A stretch of 64,000 nt of DNA from the NCBI RefSeq assembly GCF_019355555.1, contig NZ_CP072142.1, positions 62,001 through 126,000 on the forward strand, given 5' to 3'. The notes beneath the pieces are model-generated. The model was not told the origin of the DNA. It was given only the letters and a program-made list of their open reading frames with translations, and did no database searches. Below, one piece after another: positions 1-8,867 of this stretch. Source of the stretch: Rhizobium sp. L51/94 (lineage in GTDB: Bacteria; Pseudomonadota; Alphaproteobacteria; Rhizobiales; Rhizobiaceae). The translations under genes and the position numbers were made by a program. The stretch's first letter is position 1. Each line of letters begins with the position of its first letter.

Positions 1-556
1 CGTTCACGGAATTGTCGGCGAGGGATGAGACAAAAATCCTCGTTGGCGCTGGCGTCTCCTTCACGGCACCCGCTGTCCGGGTGACCTATGGTTTGACAAC
101 GCCGCCATCCTGCGCAGGATACACGCCCGACAGTCTCGGCAGAACGGGCGGGCAGGACATCGCCGCTCTGATCGGGAGCCTCCTGAAACAGCGTCTCATC
201 GCTCGGCACGAACACAGCGTCTGCGCCAGCCGTCCGCTGACACGTTCGTCCTTTTGTCGCTCCTGATCGGCCTTGCCGGATCCTGGCTCGCGACGTTGGC
301 GTCTGCAATCGCGACTGACACCTGCCTGCGTAGCTTTGCGGCCTAGTCGATCGTCGCCAAGACCACTTTCAGCCGCGGCGGTGGTTTCCCCTGCGACGTG
401 CGACTGCCGGTGCTGACCAAGGCGGCCGACGCGAAAATGCACGCTGTAGATCTCCTTAACCGAGGCCCTCCGACAAACAACTGTCCGTCCGTTTGCGTCG
501 GTTGATCGATCTTCGGTCCTGCGCCATAAAGCCTTATCAATGTCGGGAGTTATCGC
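1..556. other. No supportable gene
   Basis: Upstream of manB I see no reading frame with recognisable domains or a convincing ribosome binding site. The short open frames on both strands overlap each other and have arginine- and serine-rich compositions typical of antisense or non-coding high-GC DNA. The manB promoter presumably lies near the 3' end of this stretch, but I could not assign -35/-10 boxes. Confidence 0.5.
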
Positions 557-1987
557 GTGAGCAGTCTCAAATTTGGAACGAGCGGCCTTCGCGGCCTTTC
601 TGTCGATCTCGAAGGCCGCGCCTCGGCTCTCTATTCAACGGCGTTTGCCCGTCATCTCCTGAAGAGCGGCCATGCCAAGCCTGGTGACCCCGTTCTCGTC
701 GGTCGCGATTTCCGCGAGTCGAGCCCATCAGTTGCTGCGACCTGCATCGGGGCGCTGGAGCGCGCCGGCCTCGTACCGATCGATTGCGGCGCCATCGCCA
801 CGCCAGCGCTGGCACTCTATGGCCTGGAACTCGGAGCCGCCAGCCTGATGGTGACCGGCTCTCATATTCCGGCCGATCGCAACGGCATCAAATTCTACCG
901 CCCGGACGGCGAAATCGACAAGCAGGACGAAGAAGCCATCACAGCGGAAGCGGCCGCCATCGGCGACAGTGCCATCGACGCCTCGCCTGCCAGCGCGGAG
1001 AAGCGCGGCGATCAGGCTGAGGCACAGTTCTTGAGCCGCAACGCCGCACTCCTGCCAGCAGGCAGCCTTGTGGGCCTGACCGTCGGCGTCTACGAGCACA
1101 GCACAGTCGCCCGCGACCTGCTGGGGCAAGTCCTAGCTCATTACGGCGCCCGCGTCGTGCCGCTCGGTCGCTCCGACAGCTTCATCCCGGTCGATACCGA
1201 AGCCGTCTCTGCCCAGACCGTCGAACTTCTTCGCGAATGGACGAACGAACACCGGCTCGATGCCATCGTCTCCGCCGATGGCGACGGCGACAGGCCACTG
1301 GTCTCGGACGAACACGGCGAGCCGTTGCGCGGCGACCTCCTCGGTCTCATCGCCGCCAATTTCCTCGGTGCCGGCGTGCTCGTTACGCCTGTCACCTCCA
1401 ATTCCGGTATCGAGACCGCCGGCCGCTACAGCGTCACCCGCACCCGCGTCGGCTCGCCCTATGTGATCGCTGGCATGAACGCCGCGCTTGCGGACGGACG
1501 GCCGGGCGTCATGGGTTTCGAGGCCAATGGCGGCACGTTGACGGCAAGCGCCTTTACCGTCAACGGCACGACCATCCAGCCCCTGCCGACGCGCGATAGT
1601 TTTCTGCCGATCCTTGCCACGCTCCATGCGGCAGCGGCTTCGAAGAAGACCCTGTCTCAGATCGCCGCCGGCTACAGCCTGCCCTTTGCCGCAGCCGACC
1701 GGCTGGAGAATTTCGCACTCGAGACCAGCGGCGCGCTGATGGCGCATCTGCGCGCCTCTGAAAGCAATCTGGCTGCGTTTCTGGCACCTGTTGGATCGGT
1801 GGCCTCAACGAGCGACATAGACGGCCTGCAAGTCATGCTGGAGGACGGCCGGATGATCCATTTCCGTCCCTCGGGCAACGCCCCGGAAATGCGCTGCTAT
1901 GTCGAGGCGGCGAGCGAAAACGAGGCAAAGTCGCTTTTGATCCAAGGACTTGATCTGGTCCGCGCCTTTGCCCGAACAGGGCAATAA
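557..1987 (+). CDS. manB: Phosphomannomutase (ManB/ExoC-like)
   Basis: Interconverts mannose-6-phosphate and mannose-1-phosphate in the cytoplasm, the step that feeds ManC. The 476-residue length fits the alpha-D-phosphohexomutase family. The phosphoserine loop is TGSHIP at residues 100-105 (Ser102), followed by DRNGIKFY; the metal-binding loop is DGDGDR at 241-246; the sugar-recognition segment GFEANGG lies near 320; and the phosphate-binding loop RPSGNAPEMR is close to the C-terminus. All four catalytic loops are intact. It lies 2.3 kb upstream of manC on the same strand. Family members can also act on glucose phosphates, so an ExoC-type dual role is possible. Confidence 0.9.
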   Translation: MSSLKFGTSGLRGLSVDLEGRASALYSTAFARHLLKSGHAKPGDPVLVGRDFRESSPSVAATCIGALERAGLVPIDCGAIATPALALYGLELGAASLMVTGSHIPADRNGIKFYRPDGEIDKQDEEAITAEAAAIGDSAIDASPASAEKRGDQAEAQFLSRNAALLPAGSLVGLTVGVYEHSTVARDLLGQVLAHYGARVVPLGRSDSFIPVDTEAVSAQTVELLREWTNEHRLDAIVSADGDGDRPLVSDEHGEPLRGDLLGLIAANFLGAGVLVTPVTSNSGIETAGRYSVTRTRVGSPYVIAGMNAALADGRPGVMGFEANGGTLTASAFTVNGTTIQPLPTRDSFLPILATLHAAAASKKTLSQIAAGYSLPFAAADRLENFALETSGALMAHLRASESNLAAFLAPVGSVASTSDIDGLQVMLEDGRMIHFRPSGNAPEMRCYVEAASENEAKSLLIQGLDLVRAFARTGQ

Positions 1988-2136
1988 GTCGCTTTTTCGG
2001 GCAGTCGGGAGAATATGTCGGAGCGACATTCAGGATTAAACGGAGCCGTTTGCACAGTATTTAGGGGTACTGATTTGGATAGTGGACCGCTAATCTGAAG
2101 GATAGGGCTATTTCAGCCCAATCCTTCAAACAGGAG

Positions 2137-2490
2137 ATGACGATGACAGAGGGCAGCCGCTACGTCAGCATGTGATCGATGACACGACAATGGTATTTGC
2201 ACGCGGTGACGAAGTTCTCGCGCTATTTCGGGCCATCGCCGTCCCGTCTAGGAGTGGAAGGCATGCATGTCAGGTGCATCTGGTCTCGCCGTAGTTATCG
2301 TGGACGGCCCTTAAACCCAACGATCTGAGCCCTGCGGTTTTTCTTTGGCATCACTCTTGGTCATGCGAGGATACGGGAGCGCATTGCCTATGCGCGGACA
2401 CCTGCCACGTTGCAGACTATCTTGAACAGGGTAAAGATCGTGCGGTTTTCTGCACCAACGACGTCTTACGCAGCTAGGCTGCGATCTTGA
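2137..2490 (+). pseudogene. Decayed tyrosine recombinase (IS91-associated integrase type)
   Basis: A single reading frame from the ATG, preceded by CAGGAG, reads like the N-terminal SAM-like domain of the integrases that accompany IS91-type elements. Recognisable stretches are HAVTKFSRYFG, then ALRFFFGITLG and RERIAYARTPATLQ, and finally TTSYAARLRS, which corresponds to the start of the catalytic domain. The frame is broken by in-frame stops after SRYVSM and after LNPTI, and ends at a TGA near 2490. The catalytic R-H-R-Y half is missing. It is therefore a dead fragment. Family assignment is from memory of the conserved pattern. Confidence 0.6.
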
Positions 2491-2565
2491 TCTCACATCG
2501 GCCAAAGCGGGCGCTTACGGCTGGCGCCAGCCCAGAGCGAAGGCGACTTACACGTGGCAAAGCAG

Positions 2566-3696
2566 CTATCTGATAACTTTTTGGGTATCGTCAAAAATTT
2601 TTTTGTAAGCTTCGCAGTAGCGCTTAACCATGTTTTTCGAACCGAGTTCGGTTCGAAAACGTGTCATTGCCCCATGTGCGTGAGAGCTGAGAACATCTGA
2701 ATTTTGGAGATACATCTTCATGGCGTTCGCCAGCGCCACCGCGTCTCTAGGCGGCACCACCGTGCCTGTCTTCCCGTCCTTATTAACAAAGCTCGTGCCA
2801 GTACCGAGCTCGCACGTAATCATAGGTTTACCAAACATTGCCGCCTCAACCAGAGACAGCCCATAAGCTTCCGAACGTAGATGCGACGGAAAAACGAACG
2901 CGGTGCAAAGCTCTAAGAGTGCTGCTTTGTCGACATCTCCGACAGGACCCAGAAAGTGCACATTGGACAAGCCTGCGCGTTTTGTCTGCTGTTTAAGTTC
3001 TTCTCCCATGGGCCCCTCACCAGCGATCAGAATACCAGCGTGAACATTTTCTGCTGCCTCGATCAATGTGTGAAGACCTTTATAATAGCGAAGCACGCCT
3101 ACGAATAAAAAAAATGGCTCCGGGAAGCGGGCCTTCCAGCTGGCTTTTATTTCTTCAGAAGCGCGTGGATAATCCGACTCGTCGAGGCCAATCGGGATGA
3201 CTTCGGTCTTGTCACTGTATCTTCGAAGAACCTCACTACTGTTGGCGTAATTCGGCGAAGTCGCCACTATGCAATCGATGCTACCTAGAAACCGGTGCAT
3301 GAGCGGTTTGTAGAGTCGCAAAAGAAATTTTTGTTTAACGATATCAGAATGATATGTGACAATACTTGGCTTACCCGGAGGATGCAGCATATGGACAAGA
3401 TCCATGAACGGCCAGGGAAAATGATAGTGGACAATATCGGCTTCTGCAGTTAGTTCCTTGAACTTGGAAATAGCCTCAAGAGAAAACCCGGTAGAAGCAA
3501 ATTCGAAATCTAATTTTGCCTTGTACGCCATGTGGCCGTCAAACTCCAATGTATTGGCGAACGGCTCGCGACTGAGTGACAGCACGTTCGAATGGATGCC
3601 ATGGGCGAGCGACCCTTTGGCTATCGCATGAATTGTGCGCTCAACGCCCCCGAAAGAATCAGGATAATAGGTCTTGAAAAAATGAAGAACACGCAT
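2566..3696 (-). CDS. Glycosyltransferase, GT4-type
   Basis: A 376-residue glycosyltransferase with the GT-B layout. The N-terminal acceptor domain begins MRVLHFFKTYYPDSFGGVER, with the glycine-rich GGVER loop of GT4 enzymes. The C-terminal donor-binding domain contains FLFVGVLRYYKGLHTLIEA and the E-x7-E type segment SEAYGLSLVEAAMFGKPMI. It is predicted to add a nucleotide-activated sugar to a lipid-linked glycan at the inner face of the membrane. GAGG lies about 8 nt before the ATG. It is divergent from manC and sits between manB and manC, so mannose is a reasonable donor guess, but the sequence does not fix the specificity. Confidence 0.85.
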   Translation of the reverse strand: MRVLHFFKTYYPDSFGGVERTIHAIAKGSLAHGIHSNVLSLSREPFANTLEFDGHMAYKAKLDFEFASTGFSLEAISKFKELTAEADIVHYHFPWPFMDLVHMLHPPGKPSIVTYHSDIVKQKFLLRLYKPLMHRFLGSIDCIVATSPNYANSSEVLRRYSDKTEVIPIGLDESDYPRASEEIKASWKARFPEPFFLFVGVLRYYKGLHTLIEAAENVHAGILIAGEGPMGEELKQQTKRAGLSNVHFLGPVGDVDKAALLELCTAFVFPSHLRSEAYGLSLVEAAMFGKPMITCELGTGTSFVNKDGKTGTVVPPRDAVALANAMKMYLQNSDVLSSHAHGAMTRFRTELGSKNMVKRYCEAYKKIFDDTQKVIR

Positions 3697-4282
3697 ACTA
3701 AGGGCCTCTAACTAATTTTGAGCTTCCGCCATCTGATCAAGCGGCGGCGTGGCTCCTAACACGCGTGTTAGCCGGTGCCGAATTGTGCGTAAAGGCAAAC
3801 GTGAACGATGACACGCCAGTCGACTGAAATACGGACGCTCACGGCCCGTTGTGAAAGCATCAATGCCGCCGTAACCTCACGAAGTTTGGTAGAATTTTCT
3901 CCCTATTTTACGTAAATCGCGGTCGGAGCGAGTAGCGCTACTTTGGCATAACTCGTTTCGCGGCTGGAGTTTGTGTATTTCAGGGGGATATCGGATTTGG
4001 ATCGCTGATTAGGCGATTGGTGAATGGCGGCTCCACGGAAGGCTGGCATGGTAGGGACAGGAAGGTCATTTGTGTTTGTCGCTTCCCTCCCCCGCTTTGC
4101 AGATCTACGATCTATGTGCTGAAGGAAGGCGTAACTAATCATGTTATCGGTGCGCACTTGGTGGAGTGCAGAGAGCAGTAGAAAATTACAGCGGACAACC
4201 TTACAAGAACTGCGCAGACGGCGGCGAGATGACCTCGCCTGCAGAAATTCATCGACGACAAGTTTTAAAGAGGATCGAATTC
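3697..4282. other. Divergent intergenic region between GT4 gene and manC
   Basis: No gene is supported here. The manC frame stays open upstream to an ATG at 4166, but the extra 39 residues do not look like the start of the enzyme. The stretch probably carries the divergent promoters of the glycosyltransferase gene and manC. Confidence 0.4.
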
Positions 4283-5710
4283 ATGGCAGCAAAAATCGTC
4301 CCGGTCATTATGGCCGGTGGCAAGGGAACTCGATTGTGGCCGCTGTCGCGCGCCACGGCGCCAAAGCAGTTTATCCAGTTCGTGGGAGACCAGACACTGT
4401 TTCAGAACACCCTGTCGCGCGTTTCCGACAGGGACCTTTACGAAGCGGCCATCGTCGTCACCAATGAGGAGTTCCGTTTCCTCGTGGCCGAGCAGGCCCG
4501 CGAACTCGGCATCGAACTTGCAGCCGTGCTGCTCGAGCCGGTTGCCCGCAACACGGCCCCCGCCGTCGCCGCCGCAGCCGCTGTAGCGAGCGATCTTTTC
4601 GGCAAGGATACCATCATCCAGGTTCTGGCCTCCGACCACGAGATCACGGCAGACGCCACCTATTTCGATTGCATCCGTATCGCCCGTGCCACGGCGGCAG
4701 AAGGCAAGCTGGTCACCTTCGGCATCACCCCGACCGAGCCTGCCACCGGTTACGGTTATATCGAAGTCGGAAAGTCGCTGGCCTCGGGCGCCCATGCGGT
4801 CAAGCGCTTCATCGAGAAGCCACCCGTCGACAAAGCCGAAGCGATGCTCGCTGCCGGCGGCTTCTACTGGAATTCCGGCATCTTCGTTTTCCCGGTGACG
4901 CCACTGCTGGCGGAGCTGACCGAATTTGCACCGGCCGTGGTCAAGGCGGCCAAGGAAGCCCTTGCCAAGGGCGTTCGCGATCTCGACTTCACCCGTCTCG
5001 ACAGCGAGGCGTTTTCCAAGAGCCCCGACATATCCATCGACTACGCCGTCATGGAAAAGACGTCGAATGCCGCCGTCGTCCCCTCGTCCTTCCTGTGGTC
5101 GGACCTCGGCAGCTGGGATTCGGTGTGGAAGGTCGGCAAGCAGGATGAGAACGGCAACGTGTCGGCCGGCAACACGACGCTGGTCAACACCCGGAACTCT
5201 CTCGTCATGACCCACGGTACTCATCTTGCCGTGCAGGGTCTCGAGAACGTCGCCGTCATCGCATCCGAAGATGCCGTCTATGTCGGACATCTGAAGGACA
5301 GCCAGGATGTCGGCAAGCTGGTCAAGCTGCTGGCCGGCCACAAGAAGACCGCGACACTCACCGAAACCCATCCCACGTCCTATCGCCCCTGGGGCGGCTA
5401 CACGTCGCTGATCAAGAGCGACCGCTTCCAGGTGAAGCGCATCTTCGTGACGCCCGGCAAGAAGCTGTCGCTGCAGAAACACCATCACCGCTCCGAGCAC
5501 TGGATCGTCGTCAAGGGAACGGCCGAAGTCACCATCGGCGACAAGGTGCAGGTCGTGCGCGAGAACGAGTCCGTCTACATCCCGCTCGGCGAAGTCCACC
5601 GCATGGCCAATCCGGGCAAGATCCTGCTGGAGCTGATCGAGGTGCAGACCGGCTCCTATTTCGGCGAGGACGACATCATCCGCCTCAACGACGAATTCGG
5701 CCGCACCTAA
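4283..5710 (+). CDS. manC: Mannose-1-phosphate guanylyltransferase / mannose-6-phosphate isomerase
   Basis: Bifunctional type II PMI/GMP enzyme of 475 residues that makes GDP-mannose. The N-terminal nucleotidyltransferase domain opens with VPVIMAGGKGTRLWPLSR, the pyrophosphorylase signature, and later has FIEKPP and FYWNSGIFVF. The C-terminal cupin isomerase domain starts at RPWGGY and contains GKKLSLQKHHHRSEHWI with its metal-binding histidines, and PLGEVHRM. The start at 4283 is chosen because MAAKIVPVIMAGG is the expected N-terminus and an AAGAGGA sequence lies about 9 nt before it. Its product feeds gmd and fcl on the opposite strand of the same locus and any mannosyltransferase. Confidence 0.95.
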   Translation: MAAKIVPVIMAGGKGTRLWPLSRATAPKQFIQFVGDQTLFQNTLSRVSDRDLYEAAIVVTNEEFRFLVAEQARELGIELAAVLLEPVARNTAPAVAAAAAVASDLFGKDTIIQVLASDHEITADATYFDCIRIARATAAEGKLVTFGITPTEPATGYGYIEVGKSLASGAHAVKRFIEKPPVDKAEAMLAAGGFYWNSGIFVFPVTPLLAELTEFAPAVVKAAKEALAKGVRDLDFTRLDSEAFSKSPDISIDYAVMEKTSNAAVVPSSFLWSDLGSWDSVWKVGKQDENGNVSAGNTTLVNTRNSLVMTHGTHLAVQGLENVAVIASEDAVYVGHLKDSQDVGKLVKLLAGHKKTATLTETHPTSYRPWGGYTSLIKSDRFQVKRIFVTPGKKLSLQKHHHRSEHWIVVKGTAEVTIGDKVQVVRENESVYIPLGEVHRMANPGKILLELIEVQTGSYFGEDDIIRLNDEFGRT

Positions 5711-6042
5711 TAAAAATAGTTTGCGATCGTCGGTGGCAGCTTGACCATTCACTCGAGCGCCACCCACGACCGTGGGACCGGCCTATCACCTACTGCCGGC
5801 GTGGGCCTCGAGAGGCTCTCGGCGAAAATGTAGATCGGCAACTATTAGGACGCGATGGAATAGTCGACGGTTAAGTCGTGGTGCTTTTGCGGGTCCAGGA
5901 TAGACGTCCATAATCTGCCCGCCGTCGGCCGCCAGCACGCGGACAGAACCATACTCAAAGAGTTTACACCAACTAGTCCCATATGTGACTTTGTTTAGAT
6001 TATCGAGAAACAAACAGCGCTAGCGGAAATGGTTCGCCGGGT
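5711..6042. other. Convergent intergenic region
   Basis: Lies between the convergent ends of manC and the sulfotransferase gene. I see no reading frame with coding character and no clear intrinsic terminator. Confidence 0.4.
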
Positions 6043-7287
6043 TCAAGACTTGCCAAAACAACTATTGAAGCAACTACGCCACAATCTCGAGAAAAACCTG
6101 ATTGGACGTGTAATCCTCCAAGATCTGCTTTCCGTTATACTCAGAACTTGCTTTCTAATGGCCTCAATATCATTGCGCAACGACGCATTTCTATTACTTT
6201 CAATAGCAAGAGCGTGGTGCTTTAATCTAATTTCGACAATTTTATCTCTCAGCACCTCGGACGTTCTTGCAAGTTCGGCACTAATAACTTGCATTTCGTT
6301 ATCAATGAGTTGGCGCTCCAGCTTCGTGCCGGATAAAGCTTTGACCATCGAAACATCCCGGTTAAAATCTTCACGAAAATCCCTTGCAAAATCTCTCTGC
6401 GGCACAGAAGATTTGATTAAATCTAGTATATATTGCTCGATTTCAATCAATTCCTCTGGGGAGTACAAGAAATCATGACTCTCCACCTTGCGCTCGGCGT
6501 CGTGAATACTAACTCTAATTCCAGTTTTATCCGCAATTGCGTCCTCCGCAACAACACCTAAATCCCGAGCACGCGAAACATCGGCCACATTTATCTTGAT
6601 GTCGCAAATTTCGAAGGCGACTATATACAAATATATATGTAGCGCGAAATGTCTGTAGAAATTATTGGTGAGTAGATCGGGCGTTTCTTCACCTACACCC
6701 GATATTGGATATCGATCACCTATCCAACGAATGACATCATCGTGTTTGTTGGAACGCAAAATTTCGTTTGTTGTTTCGATGAAATATGTATTCCCAGCAC
6801 GAGCTTGCGAAAGGTAAGACATCCAATGGTCATACATTGGTCGATACAAAAATATGTAGACTCCCCCGAATGCTTTTTTCAGCCCCGCCACTCTTCCCAA
6901 TGACCGCGTGCACGCCAGTACAGGAGTTTTATCTCGGCTCTTCGCGAGTGAGAGCAGTGTTTCTACATATAAAAGTTGTTCCTTGGAAAGTTCCCCATCG
7001 ATTCCATTTGATGCAATAAACTCTTGAAATGCAAAACTCGTGTTAAAAGCGGTCACTCCGCCCTCCGCTTTTAGGAGCGGGATCATCTCAAGAAAATATG
7101 GGGCAGATTCTGGGTGCCCCGACTTCCAATCCCCTGGTCCAATTGCCATCGCCTGTTCTTGAGTAAGGTGAGATAGACCCTCGTGAAACGGTTCGTAGTA
7201 TGTTAAGGTTTGCTCGGATTGACGAAACTTTCCCCAAAGCCACGTACTTGAACTTCGAAAACTCGAGACAACAAAAACTGGCTTCAT
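6043..7287 (-). CDS. Putative sulfotransferase with C-terminal coiled coil
   Basis: A 414-residue protein. It begins MKPVFVVSSFRSSSTWLWGK, which matches the 5'-phosphosulfate-binding loop (RSGST-type P-loop) of PAPS-dependent sulfotransferases. The segment GVYIFLYRPMYDHWMSYLSQ resembles the 3'-phosphate-binding RDP-x6-S region. The last 110 residues form a long charged helix ending SRSWRITRPIR, a tail also found on rhizobial polysaccharide enzymes. GGAGAAG precedes the ATG. The gene is clearly AT-richer than manC, suggesting transfer. Because the PAPS-forming CysD/CysN-C pair lies in the same locus, I infer that it sulfates the surface glycan or its lipid carrier. The similarity is motif level only. 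Confidence 0.65.
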   Translation of the reverse strand: MKPVFVVSSFRSSSTWLWGKFRQSEQTLTYYEPFHEGLSHLTQEQAMAIGPGDWKSGHPESAPYFLEMIPLLKAEGGVTAFNTSFAFQEFIASNGIDGELSKEQLLYVETLLSLAKSRDKTPVLACTRSLGRVAGLKKAFGGVYIFLYRPMYDHWMSYLSQARAGNTYFIETTNEILRSNKHDDVIRWIGDRYPISGVGEETPDLLTNNFYRHFALHIYLYIVAFEICDIKINVADVSRARDLGVVAEDAIADKTGIRVSIHDAERKVESHDFLYSPEELIEIEQYILDLIKSSVPQRDFARDFREDFNRDVSMVKALSGTKLERQLIDNEMQVISAELARTSEVLRDKIVEIRLKHHALAIESNRNASLRNDIEAIRKQVLSITESRSWRITRPIRFFSRLWRSCFNSCFGKS

Positions 7288-7380
7288 TTGTGCTTCTCCA
7301 CGGGAACATTACGCATTTGACACCGTAATACGGTGAGCACAGTTCACAAAATTCACCCGGATTGGGCGCGGCGGGAGAAC

Positions 7381-8427
7381 CTAATCCATATCCGCGTCGT
7401 CGTAGCCAGAAAGCTGTTGCGTCAATTTTTCCAATCGAACATTTTCCTCGATGCGGTAGTGATTTTCCTGCTTCAGCTCACTAACTGCCAGTTCAAGACT
7501 TTCGTTCTTACGCGATAATGTCTCGATCTCGGTAAGGCGATAGTGATTTTGATGTGACAACGTCGCGATCTCTGTCAGGCGGTAGTGATTTTGTCGCATA
7601 AGCTCCGAAATCCGCGATAGGCTGAACGAACCCACCGACGATGATACAAGATCTTCCCTCCTAGTGAAAAGCAGATCTCCCACATCGTGCTCTATTCTAA
7701 GCATTGCAATCAATTCATCGATATCATCAATCCGAATTAGTCCATCGCCACGAGAGACGTAGTAAACATGCGGCATAAATTGACGAAAAAAATCTACCTG
7801 TTGCTTGAATATCTTCGTCGCGAACGAAAGTTGAGTTTCTTTGTAACGATCCAATACCTGCTGTATTGAAAACTCAACTATTGCACTATCCGTTATAGTC
7901 AGGGATTGGCTAGCTCCGCTAATCACGACGTCTGTGAATCCCTCCACATCAATTTTAATTAGATCAATCTTTGCGATTTTGTTATCACGGATAAAGCTAT
8001 CTAAAGTCTGGCACGCTACTGACGCCGTGCCAGGATGCAACTCTGAGGCAATCTGCGCGTTTGTACCTTCACCACTAAACTGAATGAAACCGTCTTTATC
8101 TGCTATGGCAAGGTTAAAAAGCTTCAACCCACCTTGACCCGCGTTCTTTACAAGTAGTTGATAATTGGCTGCGGATGCCTCAATGGCGTAAACATCAACA
8201 TTTGTCACAATGCGGGACATGAATATTGAGTTGATGCCGACATTTGCACCGACGTCAACAAATACACCACCCTCCTGAACTAGTTGAGGGTAGAGAACAA
8301 GCTGATTTGGCTCCCATACCTCCGATCTTTCAAGCTCTTCTGAAATAATTTGCTCGTGCGGCGACAGGCTTACCGGGAATGAGATACCCATAAAGCCCAC
8401 TTGGCGCGTAATAAAGTCCGTCGTCAT
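7381..8427 (-). CDS. FkbM family methyltransferase with repeat tail
   Basis: A 348-residue SAM-dependent methyltransferase. Motif I is VFVDVGANVGINS near residue 53, followed by DVYAIEASAANYQLLVKN and the FkbM hallmark IDLIKIDVEGFTDVVISGA. FkbM enzymes O-methylate sugars or polyketides; here the glycan is the likely substrate. The C-terminal 70 residues are a coiled coil built partly from a tandem 14-residue unit starting QNHYRLTEI, with a third degenerate copy, ENHYRIEEN. GGAG precedes the ATG. It is AT-rich like the sulfotransferase gene 93 nt downstream, and both products carry helical tails, so they may be anchored to the same complex. Confidence 0.8.
   Translation of the reverse strand: MTTDFITRQVGFMGISFPVSLSPHEQIISEELERSEVWEPNQLVLYPQLVQEGGVFVDVGANVGINSIFMSRIVTNVDVYAIEASAANYQLLVKNAGQGGLKLFNLAIADKDGFIQFSGEGTNAQIASELHPGTASVACQTLDSFIRDNKIAKIDLIKIDVEGFTDVVISGASQSLTITDSAIVEFSIQQVLDRYKETQLSFATKIFKQQVDFFRQFMPHVYYVSRGDGLIRIDDIDELIAMLRIEHDVGDLLFTRREDLVSSSVGSFSLSRISELMRQNHYRLTEIATLSHQNHYRLTEIETLSRKNESLELAVSELKQENHYRIEENVRLEKLTQQLSGYDDADMD
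7510..7593 (-). repeat. 42-bp tandem repeat encoding a 14-residue coiled-coil unit
   Basis: Two adjacent 42-nt units within the FkbM gene encode QNHYRLTEIATLSH and QNHYRLTEIETLSR. A diverged third unit beginning ENHYRI is at about 7453-7470. Synonymous differences between units show that selection has kept the peptide. Confidence 0.85.
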
Positions 8428-8867
8428 TCAGGGCTCCAGGCTCAGTGTGCAGGCAGTAAATTGCGAAAACCAACGATACTACAGACGCAACACTGAAGCT
8501 ACCGCCCAAATGTGCCCAGCCCCCGTCAAACCTGCAACTAGCGTGATCAATGGACTGTGATGGCATCTGACGCATCCCTTTGACTGTAAAAGATGCTCGT
8601 CCCGGTTCTTTAATTCATTTGAAAATTCGATGAGATTATCCAACTAGCTGGCCGTTCTCAAAAAAATCGACGACGCTTGCTCAATTGACTGCCGGGACCG
8701 GAACTTAACCATAGAGGCCGTCGGCTACAAAGGCAACAACAGCATCCGCGCACTTCAACCTTTGGCTTGTGCAACTAGACAATCTAAGTCTAAGCTAAAG
8801 CTTCATCTAGTTCCAACCCGTTTTTCCAAGGCTGACTTCACCGTCGAGATGCCATTTTTTGTCCTAG
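8428..8867. other. Intergenic region without a recognised gene
   Basis: About 440 nt of AT-rich DNA between the FkbM gene and the next glycosyltransferase gene. No open frame here has recognisable domains. It probably contains the promoter of the FkbM-sulfotransferase pair. Confidence 0.4.

Noticed and set aside
4265..5767. A 500-codon open frame on the minus strand
   Set aside because: It is antisense to manC, whose motifs are complete; its residues show the pattern of a high-GC shadow frame.
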